Notes: generated from the letters alone by a model not told the origin. A stretch of DNA of 53,306 bases from Ruminococcus sp. UBA4385 (GCA_002391065.1 DGRP01000139.1:1-53306), one strand, 5' to 3'; positions 15,974-25,877 are shown, counted from the first letter of the stretch. Translations and numbers: made by a program.

Positions 15974-15997
15974 CCCGACGGCGGCAAGGCCGTCGGG
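15974..15997 (-). promoter_or_regulatory. Intercistronic hairpin between major pilin and sortase
   Basis: CCCGACGGC (15974-15982) pairs perfectly with GCCGTCGGG (15989-15997), loop of 6. It lies in the 69-base gap, only a few bases before the sortase ribosome site, and has no T-run. A mRNA-stabilising, processing or attenuating role is inferred. Confidence 0.6.
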
Positions 15998-16026
15998 TCG
16001 GGTATAGCCGTTAGATTAGGTTAAAA

Positions 16027-17718
16027 TTAGTCTTCCTTCTTAGCTCTCTTCTTAGCAACAAGGATAACGCCCGATGTCAGAACAGCAGCGCCGCCGACAC
16101 CGAAGAATATCTTAGTACCGATTCCGCCTGTCTCAGGAAGGTTGATACCCTCTTCGTTTCCGATAGTACCCTCGAAAGTATAGTTGCTTGCGTTATAATC
16201 AATATCAAAATCAAAATTTACAACTGTGGGGAATGAACCTGTTTCCCAAGCTGTTCTAGCATTGTCGGTATAGTTATTGTCCCAATCCCATGTGCCGTCA
16301 GTATTAAGTGTATCTTCCGCAACTGCGATAGTGAAGGATACAGGATCTGTCAGCTTAACGTAGCCCTCGGGAGCAACAACCTCGACCAGCTTATACTCAC
16401 CGCTGTCAAGACCCTTGAGAACGAGGTCATCAGTCAGTTCAAATCTATAATTACTGGTTTCATCGAGAGCCTCTACATTCTGTATCGGTTGTGTAGCCCA
16501 TACAACTTTTCCGGTTTCTGTATCAACTGTTCCGGGAATATTCTGTGAATCAAGCAGTACAAACTGTGCACCTGGAAGCTTTTCATCTGTGTTTTTAGCA
16601 TTTACCTTATCAACATCAACGCTGTATGTAAATACTGCTACACCGTCCTTGTTTGTATCTTCAGTATCATCATGATCATCATGATCATCGATTCCATCTC
16701 CCTTATACTCGGTATCGGTTGAATACTTGAGGTAAACCTCGTTGGTGTTACCATTGAGAGTTGTGTCAGCATCATCATCAAGAATTGCACTGTATGTAAC
16801 AACTACCTTTGAAGATGCGTTGATCGTAGGAACAGCAGCCTTGATATCATTGAACTTGATAGAGATCGTGGTTTCACGATCTGTCTCACCTGTTGCAGGT
16901 ATTACAGTAGGTGTATACTTAGAGCTGTCAATAGCAATACCGTCAACTGTTACAGTGATACCTGTAGGAGTCTTGAAGCCCTTGCCAAGGCGGTCAATGA
17001 ACTCATAGTAGTAGTGTTTGTAGTTATCAATGTTTGCAGGCATAGTACCTACTACCTCGAAAGGAACGTTATCACCGATGCTGTAGTCAGCACAGTCATT
17101 GAATTTCTCTGCATAAAGATCGTCGTCTATTACGCTTCCGACATCAACGTCTCTGTCGTCCTCTTTTACCTTCTTCTCAACCTTGGGCTTACCAGCCTTA
17201 GGTGTAACTGTCAGGGTCTCGCCCTCAGCTATTTTAAGGATATCGCCTGTGACATCATCATCGAAATCAAGTTCCTCAACATATACATAACCGGTCTGGA
17301 ATGGTGTACCATCCGCTTCAATATCACTGCCCGAAGCCTCTTTAAGGATACCATCTCCCTTAATCAGCTCTACAGCACGCGCAGCATCTAATTTGCTGAA
17401 AGCTTCAAGGGCATTAGCAACATTCCTTTCCTTACCCTCTGAATCGTCAAGTTCGAGAGCATCATAAAATGCATCTTCATTTACGGCTTCACCAAGTGCA
17501 AGGTCAGCATCGGGCATGATAAGCTGCTGGCCTCTAACGGTCTGAACATTACCTACAAAGATCTGATAGCCCTTGTACTCGTGGGTATCGTCCTGACTGC
17601 AGGAAATAAGTGTATTTCCTACCTCTGCCGATGCAGTAAATACTGCTGTTGAAATGCTCATTGAGATTGCCATTGTGAGGGCTGCTACGCCTGCGATAAT
17701 TCTTCTTGTTTTTTTCAT
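16027..17718 (-). CDS. Major pilin, LPETG, with SpaA/Cna-B domains
   Basis: 563 residues. Signal peptide (1 to about 32, ending TASAEV). The N-terminal domain ends near a segment LTVTPKAGKPKVEKK (about 169-183), whose lysine 174 is a candidate for the pilin-motif lysine used in polymerisation. A middle domain follows, then an Asp/His-rich stretch (DDHDDHDDTED, about 345), then a SpaA-like Cna-B domain from VDVDKVNAKNTDEKLPGAQF with the E-box YKLVEVVAPEGY. The sorting signal LPETG is at 527-531, followed by a membrane helix and KKRAKKED. AAGGAG precedes the start. Likely the shaft of a covalent pilus made by the sortase downstream. Confidence 0.92.
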   Translation of the reverse strand: MKKTRRIIAGVAALTMAISMSISTAVFTASAEVGNTLISCSQDDTHEYKGYQIFVGNVQTVRGQQLIMPDADLALGEAVNEDAFYDALELDDSEGKERNVANALEAFSKLDAARAVELIKGDGILKEASGSDIEADGTPFQTGYVYVEELDFDDDVTGDILKIAEGETLTVTPKAGKPKVEKKVKEDDRDVDVGSVIDDDLYAEKFNDCADYSIGDNVPFEVVGTMPANIDNYKHYYYEFIDRLGKGFKTPTGITVTVDGIAIDSSKYTPTVIPATGETDRETTISIKFNDIKAAVPTINASSKVVVTYSAILDDDADTTLNGNTNEVYLKYSTDTEYKGDGIDDHDDHDDTEDTNKDGVAVFTYSVDVDKVNAKNTDEKLPGAQFVLLDSQNIPGTVDTETGKVVWATQPIQNVEALDETSNYRFELTDDLVLKGLDSGEYKLVEVVAPEGYVKLTDPVSFTIAVAEDTLNTDGTWDWDNNYTDNARTAWETGSFPTVVNFDFDIDYNASNYTFEGTIGNEEGINLPETGGIGTKIFFGVGGAAVLTSGVILVAKKRAKKED

Positions 17719-17771
17719 GTTATAAACACTCCTTAAAAATCTTTTGGGGTTGATTTACTTTATCAAAGCGT

Positions 17772-20700
17772 TCAGGAGGCTCTCCTACGCTTTTTAATGT
17801 GAATGAACAGTGCTGAGGTCATCATAAGACCTGCACCTGTAATGTAGTAGAGCCATACGCCCTCGCCGCCCGTTTCGGGAAGCTCAAAGCCTGTCTGCTC
17901 TGTTTTCTGATTGAGGACTGTGACTGATTTTTCACCGTCCTGAGTCAGAGTGAAGCCGTTGTCGGAGTAATTGATCGGAACATAGCCGTTGCCCGAGGCC
18001 TCCTCAACGTAGTAGTAGATTTCGTGACCGTTATCGTCATTCAGCGGCAGGTTCTTGACCTCTCCCGACCACTTGCCTGCGGTCTTCACCATAGTAAGAG
18101 TCCTTTCGATGTAAGGATCATCCCCGTTTTCGGGGAGAGTTACTGTGGCAGGGTCGTAGGTTTCATTGGAAGTGGTTTCAGTCGAACCGGTCTGAGGAAT
18201 ATCGTTTGAAACTGCAACTGTATTTCCAGAACTGTCGGTCACAGAGAACAGATAATCGTTAGATGTTGGCAGATCCCAATTCCAGTTTGAAGCAGTTGAT
18301 TGCTGATCTAAGCCAAGCGAATACCGAATATTGACATCAAGTACATTTTCAGTCGGTGCATCGGCAGCGATCGGAATATTGATATATACACCCGGTCTTG
18401 ATACATCGTTCTTACCGTAGGTTCCGGCATTCTTAATGTCGGTTCCATTTAGGTTGATTATCTGAACATGCTCATAATCATACGATCTTCCGTTTATATA
18501 CAGTGTATATGTTTTTCCGGGTTCTACAGCAAAATATTTAGTATAATTGAAAGGATAATCCCCTCCAACCTGCGTATCACTAATATTATTACCGCCATGG
18601 AAGTTCAATACAACATAATTTGATGGCTTATTCTTCGTCGCATAATCGCTGGTTTCCTGCGGAACCTTAGTGGTATAGCCCTTGACAGTGAACTCCAGCG
18701 AGGACACATTTGCTTCGCCTCCAAGCCACTGCTTGTCGATCTTCAGCGAACCTCTCGGAATATTGTCCTTGAAGTTTGTAAGCTCAAATGTGCCATCTCT
18801 GAGACCCGTTGCCTCGTAGCTTGCATAGTAGCCGTCTACAGTCTGCTCTGTGATGTAGTAGTACTTCAGGCTGTCAAGCGTTGAGGTATCGAAATCTGCG
18901 TGCCAGTTGTTAGCAGCATTGAGCGTTACGGTCTGTACCTTGGTGGCAGTTGCTTCATCGAACTGAGGCGAGGTGACTATACCGGGATCAGACATAAGCT
19001 CCGCAGAGGTCAGATTAGCATGAGCAACTGTAACATGGAATGTAGTATCACCTGTTATAGGTTCTATTGACCTGAACGCAGGAATATACCAATTTCCTGA
19101 GGTCTGAACTCTCAATGTATCTCTGTCCCACGACAGCACACCCTGTTCATTGGTGTATTCTCCCAAAGTGAACATGAAGTAATCATTGTTCCTGACATTA
19201 AACTCATATACATAAGGTACCTCAACATCCTCATCAGGATAGTAGTTATGATACTTATGAGTTATTATTACCGTAACCTTCGGAACATTTGCCGGGAGCT
19301 TTGTCTCACTCGACTGCCAAAGGTCTACCTTTACCTCAGCAGGTCTGTTGGAAGCCGTATCACCGTACCAGCTCTTCTGAACATCAAGCTCCATCTTCTT
19401 GTTGGCAAACTCTATCCTTGCCAGTGATGCAAGCCTTTCAAGCGTAATGCTCTTCGGGATAAGACCCTTTTCCTGAGCGTCCTGCAGAACATTAAGCGGT
19501 TCAGCAGTTGTGTCCTGATCTGCCTCGTAGAAGTAGTAGTTTGCCTGCTCGTCAGTAAGGTAATATCCGTCAGGTGAGTCTATCTCCTGCATAAGATAGA
19601 TGTACTTGGGTCTGTTTCCTGTGGTCTTTTCGTAAACAAGACTTCCGTCCTGCTCGGTCTGGAAGCTCGGTATACCGAACCTTATTCCGTCGACTTCATT
19701 AGTGAAGGTACCGTTCTCATTCGTTGTGAATACGAACGCATCCTGCTGACCCCAGGTAGCAATTATAGCTGCTCTTGCTGTACTTCCGTCAACAGTAGCA
19801 TTTACTGCTCTTGCACCTGTCAGGTTTTCCCAGCCGTTAGCCACGCTGTATCTCTTGATGATAAACTTTGCATCTGCAAGTGATATCAGCCAGTTATCAG
19901 CATCGTACTTTCTGAAATCGAAGTGATTATAATTATAGGTAAATGCGCTTCCTTCCATCGCCTTGTTGTAGTCGTATTCCTTATTTGCATTATCGGAAAC
20001 GCTCTCTCCGTCGATGGTCGCATTATTCTTGATCATCAGACTTGTATTATCTGTAACTCCCTCATAAAGGTCATAGGAGTATGTGTATTTCAGTCTGATA
20101 TAGGTCTTATCGGGCACTACAACCGAGAAGCTGTAGACATCGCCCTTCAGTGAATTGTTCTGAACAACAGGTCTTGTTTCCTTAACAGGCTGAGAGAATG
20201 AGTACATAGACGTATCAAGCGGAGTTTCAACCTCTTGTCCCTCAGTGTCATAGGTCACTGTATAGACGCCTATGGAGTTTGCGGAAATATCGCTGAATTT
20301 CAGCGGGCACTGAGCGTAGCTGTCGCCGCTGCCGTTGATTATATCAGAGATATTCAGCTTATCCGAGCCCTCTATAAGGTCCTTGCTGTACTTGTTTATG
20401 TCAAGCACATATTCAAGGTTTCTGTTTCTCAGATAGGATACGCCTGTGCTTGTCTGCTGCTCTGTAACAAGCGGACTTACAAGCTGCTTGTCGAGCATAG
20501 ACTTATTGTCATGAACAATAACAGGCTGAGTATCAAAGCCGTCACCGACCTCTGCTTTGTTTGTAAACCTTGCAGAGCCGATGCTCTCATTATCTTTATC
20601 GCTGATTGCTGCACTCATATCAGCAGGAGAAACCTTCAGTACATATGTTACCTGTATCTCCTGACCCTCGTGAACAGCACCCGGGATATAAACCTTCAGT

Positions 20701-23700
20701 TTCTGACCGTTGACCTCATATCGGATTTCCTTTGAGGTCTCTGAATCCGTCATTGTGCCCTCTGCAATAGTCTGACCCCAGACACCCTTGTTAGGAAGGC
20801 TGTACTCGATCTTGCTGAGAGACATTCCCTCAGGCATCGTATCAGTTGCTGTGATGAAGTCACCTGCTGTGAAGTTCTGATTATTGTTTATCTGCAGATA
20901 GTAGGTAAACAGATAATTGTCGTCAGCGTCCTTGGGGAGCTCGTCGAGGTTATATTCTGTCGGAGCATTCTCATCAGTATTCTGACCCTTGGTCTTATCA
21001 TACTTGGTTACTGTAGGCTTTTTGATGTAGTCCTTTTGTTTCTTGGTTGTATTGCCGTTAAATCCGGCAGTATTCTCATAGCTGAGCTTATCATCGAGCT
21101 GCATTTCAGGTTTATTCAAATTGTTAAGCCCTGCAGCTGTTGTATTGTACTCTACTCTGAGATTAATAGCAGAATATACAAGAGCATATTCCTCGCTGTC
21201 CTCAGCCAGATCTTCACGTGCCTTAATAATAAAGCCTGTTGCCTTTTCATCAGTTCCCGAGGTTTTCTCTACTGTAAAGTACTTCCCGGGATCTGTGATA
21301 GTCTTGTATGCATTGTCATCATACTCGTTATCGTCCTTAGTGATGTACTTGAACGTAAAGCTGTTGATATCAAGCTGATCGGCAGTCATATAATGCTCAA
21401 GACCCTCAGGTGTGAAAGCAGTATCCGAAACCGTAGAGCTCTGTGAAAGCTCGTCTGTGACAGGATACTCCAGGAACCCACCCTCGTAAGTGTTAGCTTG
21501 TATCCTCCAGCGAAGCTCTGCTGTTCCGTTAGCGGAAGCCTCACCATTCTTAACAAAATCTTTATTCAGATAGTTCCTTATATTTTCCCATTGACTGGCC
21601 GTCTTGCTTGTACCGTCATAAGTTACTGTATTATCTACAGAACCGCTCGTTGTACGTCCGGTCTTTGAAGTGTAAACGAACTTATATGACTTAGATGTAC
21701 TTCCCTCAGGGAATCTGTATACTCCGCCAGCGGCATTTACTGCTGCCAGATCTTCTGGTGTGGAAACTACATTTTCGTCATTATCATAAACTGTAAAGCT
21801 TGTGATCTTATTCTTGCCGAAATCAGTATCTTCAACTACCTTAACAGTATTTGAACCATCCGTTCCCTTATAAGTACTCAGATCCAGACCATTATTATTG
21901 TAAATAGTAAATGTCCAGGTTGCTGTGTTAGCCTTCTCATTGACCGAGCCCGTCTTCTCCGAAAGGTCTGTAGGCTTCTCAATAGTCTTGTCAGTACCTA
22001 CGGGGTGATCGCGCCACTTATCCCACTCTGCCGAGTTTCTGAGACCTAAGCCCTCAAGCAGTCTGATATCGCCGTTCTTTGGCTTTATCGTGTAGGTTAT
22101 AACATACTCGTTAGCTGTGGTGTCCTCATTGATATAGAAGGTAGTATCCAGTGTGCTTGTATCATGAGTCTGATAATACAGAAGCCCGCTGGTTCCATTA
22201 TCCGGATCAAGTTCAGCTGCCGATAAAACTTCCTTACCGTTTGAAACAGTAACATCAAAGTCATCTATCGACAAATCATGCCTTTTAAGATTCGAGAACG
22301 TAAGCTTATCAGTTACCGAAGAGTGACCGATCGGGCTTCCGTACTCGTTTACAAGCCTGATCGTATATACAATAGCACCGTCAGAAGTGAGAGCGTAGCT
22401 CTTTTCAGCCTCAAACTCCTGAGGAATATGTACCTTGTCGCTGTCCTCAGAGAGAACTGTCTTTGAATTTTCAAGCTTGATATCGTTTGTAAAGGTCTCG
22501 CCCTTGTCACCGTCTTCAGCAAGCCGCTGTACATAAGTGATCGTATAGCTGGTCGAGTTATATTTTACTCCGTCTGTTTTCGGGAAGCTGAGTGAGCTTC
22601 CGTTTGCTGTCAGACCTGTTACCGTGCTGCCGCTTGCATCTGTGATAACGGCATTTGCGAAATCGATCTGATCAACGCTGCTCTTTTCATCAGCTTTCAG
22701 AGTATCATTAAGCGTAAGTCCGCTGAGATCCTGACCTCTGCTGTTATTTACCTTAACTGTCCATGTGATAGTCTTGGCTGTATTATTATAAGAACCGCTC
22801 TTGTCTACCGAAGGCTTAGGAACCGAACCTGTCATTGTATCCTGGTCGGTGTAGCCGCCTGTAGGTCTTTTAAGACCTGTCCAGTTAGTCATCGTGGTAC
22901 CGTAGTCATCTTCTGTAACCTCGGTATCATACTCAATTAAGAACTCCTTGATAGGCTGTGTGTTCCACACCTGTTTCTGCCCTGTCTGCTCATTTACAAC
23001 AGTGGAGGTCTCCATATCAATTTCAAAGCCGTTTCCCGTATTGAAATAACTAACTCCGTACTTCAAAGGCTCCTCGCCGCCGGTCGTACCGGGAGTTCCC
23101 TGCTGGCTGTCATCTGTATTGGAGCCCGGAACTACTTTTAAGGTAAAGCTGTCATCGATAGTACTTCTCGGCAGCTGAACATCTCCGTCCTTGAAGAAGT
23201 CCTCAACAATAATCTTACCGTTCTGCCACCAGCCGTTATCCTTATAAATGGTGATCTTCCAGTGCATCTTATTTGAAGCTGCATCATAAACACCAGTGTA
23301 CTTAGCGATATCAGCTTTCAGGTTTACCTGAATAGGCGCTGCATCTTCTGCGTTTTTTCCTCCGTTCGCAGGAGTAGAAACATTTACCTTATTATTACCG
23401 CTTACTATAGTAAGCTTGTTTGTATCAACCGCATTGCCGTCTTCATCAAGAAACTCACTGTCAACTGCCACAGGGCATTTGATAACGTACTCAAAGCCGT
23501 CCTTGAAGGAATTCTCACCGGGCTTTGAAAGCGTACCTGCAAGCTCCTGTCCCGAAGCCGTATCCTTGATCTCCGTTACCGTGAACTGAGTTCCGTCAGT
23601 AACCTTTTCAAGCTTTCTTGAACCGCCCTCTCCGACAACTACCTTATAAACATCGTAGGTCTTGCCCTCGGCAAGGTCAAAATGAACATTGTCACTTGTC

Positions 23701-24545
23701 AGAGTATCGAGCACATCGACCTCGCTCGCATCGATTCCTCCGTCAGACTTAACTGTAATATTAAAGGAAGAACCAAGGCTTCGTCTTGACTGCATCGACT
23801 CGCCCTCTGTACCGTAGAAGAAGTCGTTGTTATAATCCTTCTGTACCGACAGGTCAGCAGGGTGTGCTGCTCTGTGAATAGGCATCAGTACCTCGTCACC
23901 GACGATAGTAAAGGTCTTGTCCTCATCAGACTTCTGCTCGTTCCATACCCACGCCTTGAAGATGTAGCCTCCTGAAAGTGCGGAATTCGGGTTATCCGTA
24001 AAATATGATTTGGTCAGATCAAACTTGATCGTTACATCACCTGTAGTAACATCCATATAGTAGGTACCGATCTCCTGACCGAGATACCTGCTGTCATTAC
24101 ATGTGACAGGACCCTCAAGGCTCACATCCTGCTGTCTGGTTATCGTCTGATCCTCCAGACCAAGATTGAACTTTATGCTGTCCGCATGATTAGGCAGGTC
24201 TTTAACCGTTTCAGCCGTAAGGAAGAAGTCGATATTTACATCTACAGTATACTTGGTCTGTCCGCCCTCGGGTTTGCTCACGCTTGAGGACATATCACCC
24301 GTTACACCCGTTACACCCGTCACACCTGGATCAGGAACATATTTGATGACCAGCGGCTCTCCTGTGGAGTCTGCACCGGCAGTCTGCTCCGTATCAGGGG
24401 TAGTAGTGCTAATAGCAGGCTGTATCAGACTGCCATACACCGTAAACAACATAGCGATCGCCAGCAGCAGCGCCAGCCAGACTCGCAGCCGTTTCCTGTC
24501 AGGCCCCCTCAGAGCCGTAGAAAATGATTTATTATTCTTATACAT
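17772..24545 (-). CDS. Giant LPETG surface adhesin / tip pilin (2257 residues)
   Basis: A signal-type segment (hydrophobic about 22-44) is followed by three VTG repeats (75-83), then many beta-sandwich modules of similar layout: a strand like NNTAKTITWTVKVNN or NEKANTATWTFTIYNN, then a DTL-type turn. They resemble the Cna or Sdr adhesin Ig-like folds that form isopeptide bonds. At about 1540 comes a SpaA-like domain (FRKYDADNWLISLADAKF), with Cna-B modules at about 1717 (MELDVQKSWYGD) and 1930 (GSLKIDKQWLGG) and E-box-like YYYVEEASGNGY near the end. LPETG lies at 2222-2226, with a membrane helix and KKRRRAS. No von Willebrand A domain was seen. It is probably the pilus tip adhesin; ligand unknown. 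GAGGAGG precedes the start. Confidence 0.9.
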   Translation of the reverse strand: MYKNNKSFSTALRGPDRKRLRVWLALLLAIAMLFTVYGSLIQPAISTTTPDTEQTAGADSTGEPLVIKYVPDPGVTGVTGVTGDMSSSVSKPEGGQTKYTVDVNIDFFLTAETVKDLPNHADSIKFNLGLEDQTITRQQDVSLEGPVTCNDSRYLGQEIGTYYMDVTTGDVTIKFDLTKSYFTDNPNSALSGGYIFKAWVWNEQKSDEDKTFTIVGDEVLMPIHRAAHPADLSVQKDYNNDFFYGTEGESMQSRRSLGSSFNITVKSDGGIDASEVDVLDTLTSDNVHFDLAEGKTYDVYKVVVGEGGSRKLEKVTDGTQFTVTEIKDTASGQELAGTLSKPGENSFKDGFEYVIKCPVAVDSEFLDEDGNAVDTNKLTIVSGNNKVNVSTPANGGKNAEDAAPIQVNLKADIAKYTGVYDAASNKMHWKITIYKDNGWWQNGKIIVEDFFKDGDVQLPRSTIDDSFTLKVVPGSNTDDSQQGTPGTTGGEEPLKYGVSYFNTGNGFEIDMETSTVVNEQTGQKQVWNTQPIKEFLIEYDTEVTEDDYGTTMTNWTGLKRPTGGYTDQDTMTGSVPKPSVDKSGSYNNTAKTITWTVKVNNSRGQDLSGLTLNDTLKADEKSSVDQIDFANAVITDASGSTVTGLTANGSSLSFPKTDGVKYNSTSYTITYVQRLAEDGDKGETFTNDIKLENSKTVLSEDSDKVHIPQEFEAEKSYALTSDGAIVYTIRLVNEYGSPIGHSSVTDKLTFSNLKRHDLSIDDFDVTVSNGKEVLSAAELDPDNGTSGLLYYQTHDTSTLDTTFYINEDTTANEYVITYTIKPKNGDIRLLEGLGLRNSAEWDKWRDHPVGTDKTIEKPTDLSEKTGSVNEKANTATWTFTIYNNNGLDLSTYKGTDGSNTVKVVEDTDFGKNKITSFTVYDNDENVVSTPEDLAAVNAAGGVYRFPEGSTSKSYKFVYTSKTGRTTSGSVDNTVTYDGTSKTASQWENIRNYLNKDFVKNGEASANGTAELRWRIQANTYEGGFLEYPVTDELSQSSTVSDTAFTPEGLEHYMTADQLDINSFTFKYITKDDNEYDDNAYKTITDPGKYFTVEKTSGTDEKATGFIIKAREDLAEDSEEYALVYSAINLRVEYNTTAAGLNNLNKPEMQLDDKLSYENTAGFNGNTTKKQKDYIKKPTVTKYDKTKGQNTDENAPTEYNLDELPKDADDNYLFTYYLQINNNQNFTAGDFITATDTMPEGMSLSKIEYSLPNKGVWGQTIAEGTMTDSETSKEIRYEVNGQKLKVYIPGAVHEGQEIQVTYVLKVSPADMSAAISDKDNESIGSARFTNKAEVGDGFDTQPVIVHDNKSMLDKQLVSPLVTEQQTSTGVSYLRNRNLEYVLDINKYSKDLIEGSDKLNISDIINGSGDSYAQCPLKFSDISANSIGVYTVTYDTEGQEVETPLDTSMYSFSQPVKETRPVVQNNSLKGDVYSFSVVVPDKTYIRLKYTYSYDLYEGVTDNTSLMIKNNATIDGESVSDNANKEYDYNKAMEGSAFTYNYNHFDFRKYDADNWLISLADAKFIIKRYSVANGWENLTGARAVNATVDGSTARAAIIATWGQQDAFVFTTNENGTFTNEVDGIRFGIPSFQTEQDGSLVYEKTTGNRPKYIYLMQEIDSPDGYYLTDEQANYYFYEADQDTTAEPLNVLQDAQEKGLIPKSITLERLASLARIEFANKKMELDVQKSWYGDTASNRPAEVKVDLWQSSETKLPANVPKVTVIITHKYHNYYPDEDVEVPYVYEFNVRNNDYFMFTLGEYTNEQGVLSWDRDTLRVQTSGNWYIPAFRSIEPITGDTTFHVTVAHANLTSAELMSDPGIVTSPQFDEATATKVQTVTLNAANNWHADFDTSTLDSLKYYYITEQTVDGYYASYEATGLRDGTFELTNFKDNIPRGSLKIDKQWLGGEANVSSLEFTVKGYTTKVPQETSDYATKNKPSNYVVLNFHGGNNISDTQVGGDYPFNYTKYFAVEPGKTYTLYINGRSYDYEHVQIINLNGTDIKNAGTYGKNDVSRPGVYINIPIAADAPTENVLDVNIRYSLGLDQQSTASNWNWDLPTSNDYLFSVTDSSGNTVAVSNDIPQTGSTETTSNETYDPATVTLPENGDDPYIERTLTMVKTAGKWSGEVKNLPLNDDNGHEIYYYVEEASGNGYVPINYSDNGFTLTQDGEKSVTVLNQKTEQTGFELPETGGEGVWLYYITGAGLMMTSALFIHIKKRRRAS

Positions 24546-24577
24546 GATCTACCTCCTCGCGGAATAGAGTTTTAAGC

Positions 24578-25156
24578 TTACATTATCTTGATACTGTCAA
24601 GTGGCCAGATACACCAGATAACCTTTCCGATTATCATTTCCTCAACGATACAGCCTATCTCCTTGGTTCGGCTGTCTATCGACTCGGAGCGGTGATCACC
24701 CATAACGAAATACCTGTTATCAGGCACCTGATAAGGAAGCTCGATATCGCAGGTACCGTATGAAAGACTGTCCACATAGGGCTCATCAAGCTTTTCACCG
24801 TTGACGTAAACGCTGCCGTCAGTCTTGATGTCTATAACATCGCCTGCAACGCCTATTACCCTTTTGAGCAGTATCTTATTATTATGGTAGAAAGCTATTA
24901 TATCGCCCTTTTCAAATCCGCCTATTCTTCGGCAGACTACCAGCTCATCATTATGGAGCGTAGGCGTCATACTGACACCCGTTACTCTAAGAGCAGGCAA
25001 AAACAGCATCGACACAAGCACTGCAACAGCCGCAACAACTATCAGCGAAGCTACAGTATTATAAAGGAGCTTCAGAAATCTCTTCCTGCCCCTTACACGT
25101 TCAAGCTCTGCCCCCAGCGCCTCAGCCGTCGGAACTGCTCTGCTCTTCTCGTTCAT
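24578..25156 (-). CDS. Signal peptidase I, pilus-operon copy
   Basis: 192 residues from the ATG giving MNEKSRAVPTAEALG, with GGAGGAA about 8 bases upstream. One N-terminal membrane helix (about 30-55), then the catalytic serine in GVSMTPTLHNDE, the lysine in LLKRVIGVAGDVID and the box E VMGDHRSESIDSR. It cleaves Sec signal peptides at the outer membrane face. Placement in the pilus operon suggests it serves the pilins, as with dedicated peptidases in other pilus islands (inference). The start lies inside the end of the coiled-coil gene (35-base overlap). Confidence 0.93.
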   Translation of the reverse strand: MNEKSRAVPTAEALGAELERVRGRKRFLKLLYNTVASLIVVAAVAVLVSMLFLPALRVTGVSMTPTLHNDELVVCRRIGGFEKGDIIAFYHNNKILLKRVIGVAGDVIDIKTDGSVYVNGEKLDEPYVDSLSYGTCDIELPYQVPDNRYFVMGDHRSESIDSRTKEIGCIVEEMIIGKVIWCIWPLDSIKIM

Positions 25157-25403
25157 CGCTCTGTTCCTCCGCACTTTCAGGCTCTGTCTCGGGCTCTTCT
25201 GCCTCGGGCAGCTCGCCGTACTTGTCCATATACAGCCTTTTTACCATTTCATTAGTCTGCATCAGCGCAGAATCCTTCATTCCTGACAGCTCTGTGCGGA
25301 GCTCTTCATTCTCCTGCAGAGCCTTATCCAACTGCCTTCTGAGTTCATACATTATCTCAAGCAGCTCTGCTCTGCCAAGCTTTTTCAGCTCCTTGTCTGT
25401 CAT
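25122..25403 (-). CDS. Small coiled-coil protein at head of pilus operon
   Basis: 93 residues from the ATG giving MTDKELKKLGRAELLEIMYE, which has GGAGG 7 bases upstream; the 51 codons before it cover the promoter and are not coding. Residues 1 to about 55 form heptads (ELRRQLDKALQENEELRTEL) consistent with a coiled coil, and the last 35 are a highly acidic tail (EEPETEPESAEEQSDE). No signal or membrane helix, so it is probably cytoplasmic. I do not recognise a characterised family. It is the first gene of the operon and overlaps the peptidase gene. Confidence 0.75.
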   Translation of the reverse strand: MTDKELKKLGRAELLEIMYELRRQLDKALQENEELRTELSGMKDSALMQTNEMVKRLYMDKYGELPEAEEPETEPESAEEQSDEREEQSSSDG

Positions 25404-25439
25404 TTCAACGCCTCCATACAGACCTAAAATAATATCAGT

Positions 25440-25468
25440 ATTATAACACATTTTTAATAATTTGTCAA
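25440..25468 (-). promoter_or_regulatory. Perfect consensus promoter of the pilus operon
   Basis: On the minus strand TTGACA (25463-25468), exactly 17 bases, TATAAT (25440-25445). The leader before the first gene would be about 30 bases. No other good promoter is seen in the following 12 kb. Confidence 0.88.
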
Positions 25469-25806
25469 TTGGTATTTTGGAATATTTTTCCTTTAATTGA
25501 TCCGCTTTCAATATATTATTATATTTATCAATTGAAGATATTGTACAAATCACCAATGGAATAATTAGTCACTTTTAACAAGCTAAACGTTTTCTGAAAT
25601 TCAGTATACGACAAATTTTTGATATTCCCGAATATCTCATAATTATTATCGGAACGTTACAATTATCAAAATTTACAATTTATTAACATTTCAAGCATTT
25701 CTGCTTTACAGCAGGCATAATTACTTGACAAATCGGTTATTTTGTTAAAATCTGACACGTTTTCACCCTATCTTATGTTTAATGTGACGAAAAAGTGTTA
25801 TATGTA
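25469..25806. other. AT-rich divergent intergenic region with inverted repeats
   Basis: Gene-free. Contains the palindrome CTGAAATTCAG (25594-25604) and the inverted repeat GATATTC-CC-GAATATC (25621-25636), both 125-170 bases upstream of the pilus promoter; either may be an operator. A second TTGACA with TAAAAT 15 bases on (about 25733-25759) is a weak promoter candidate on the plus strand. No RNA gene recognised. Confidence 0.4.
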
Positions 25807-25835
25807 TTGACAATTTCGTTTCGGAGTGCTATACT
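25807..25835 (+). promoter_or_regulatory. Promoter of the GntR-ABC operon
   Basis: TTGACA (25807-25812), 17 bases, TATACT (25830-25835). Transcription would start near 25842, inside the operator palindrome. Confidence 0.82.
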
Positions 25836-25839
25836 GCAA

Positions 25840-25877
25840 GTGTACTAGTACAGATAGTACACATAATACAAGTGTAC
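25840..25877 (+). promoter_or_regulatory. Palindromic operators for the GntR regulator
   Basis: TGTACTAGTACA (25841-25852) is a perfect palindrome; GTACAC (25857-25862) and GTGTAC (25872-25877) form a second inverted repeat. They cover the expected transcription start just after the -10 box. Autorepression by the downstream YtrA-like protein is inferred from this position and from the habit of the family. Confidence 0.7.

Noticed and set aside
17772..24545. Giant gene as a phage tail fibre or non-ribosomal enzyme
   Set aside because: Signal peptide, Cna-B modules and LPETG signal show a wall-anchored surface protein.
25404..25556. Upstream extension of the coiled-coil gene
   Set aside because: Covers the consensus promoter; the GGAGG site supports the ATG at 25403.
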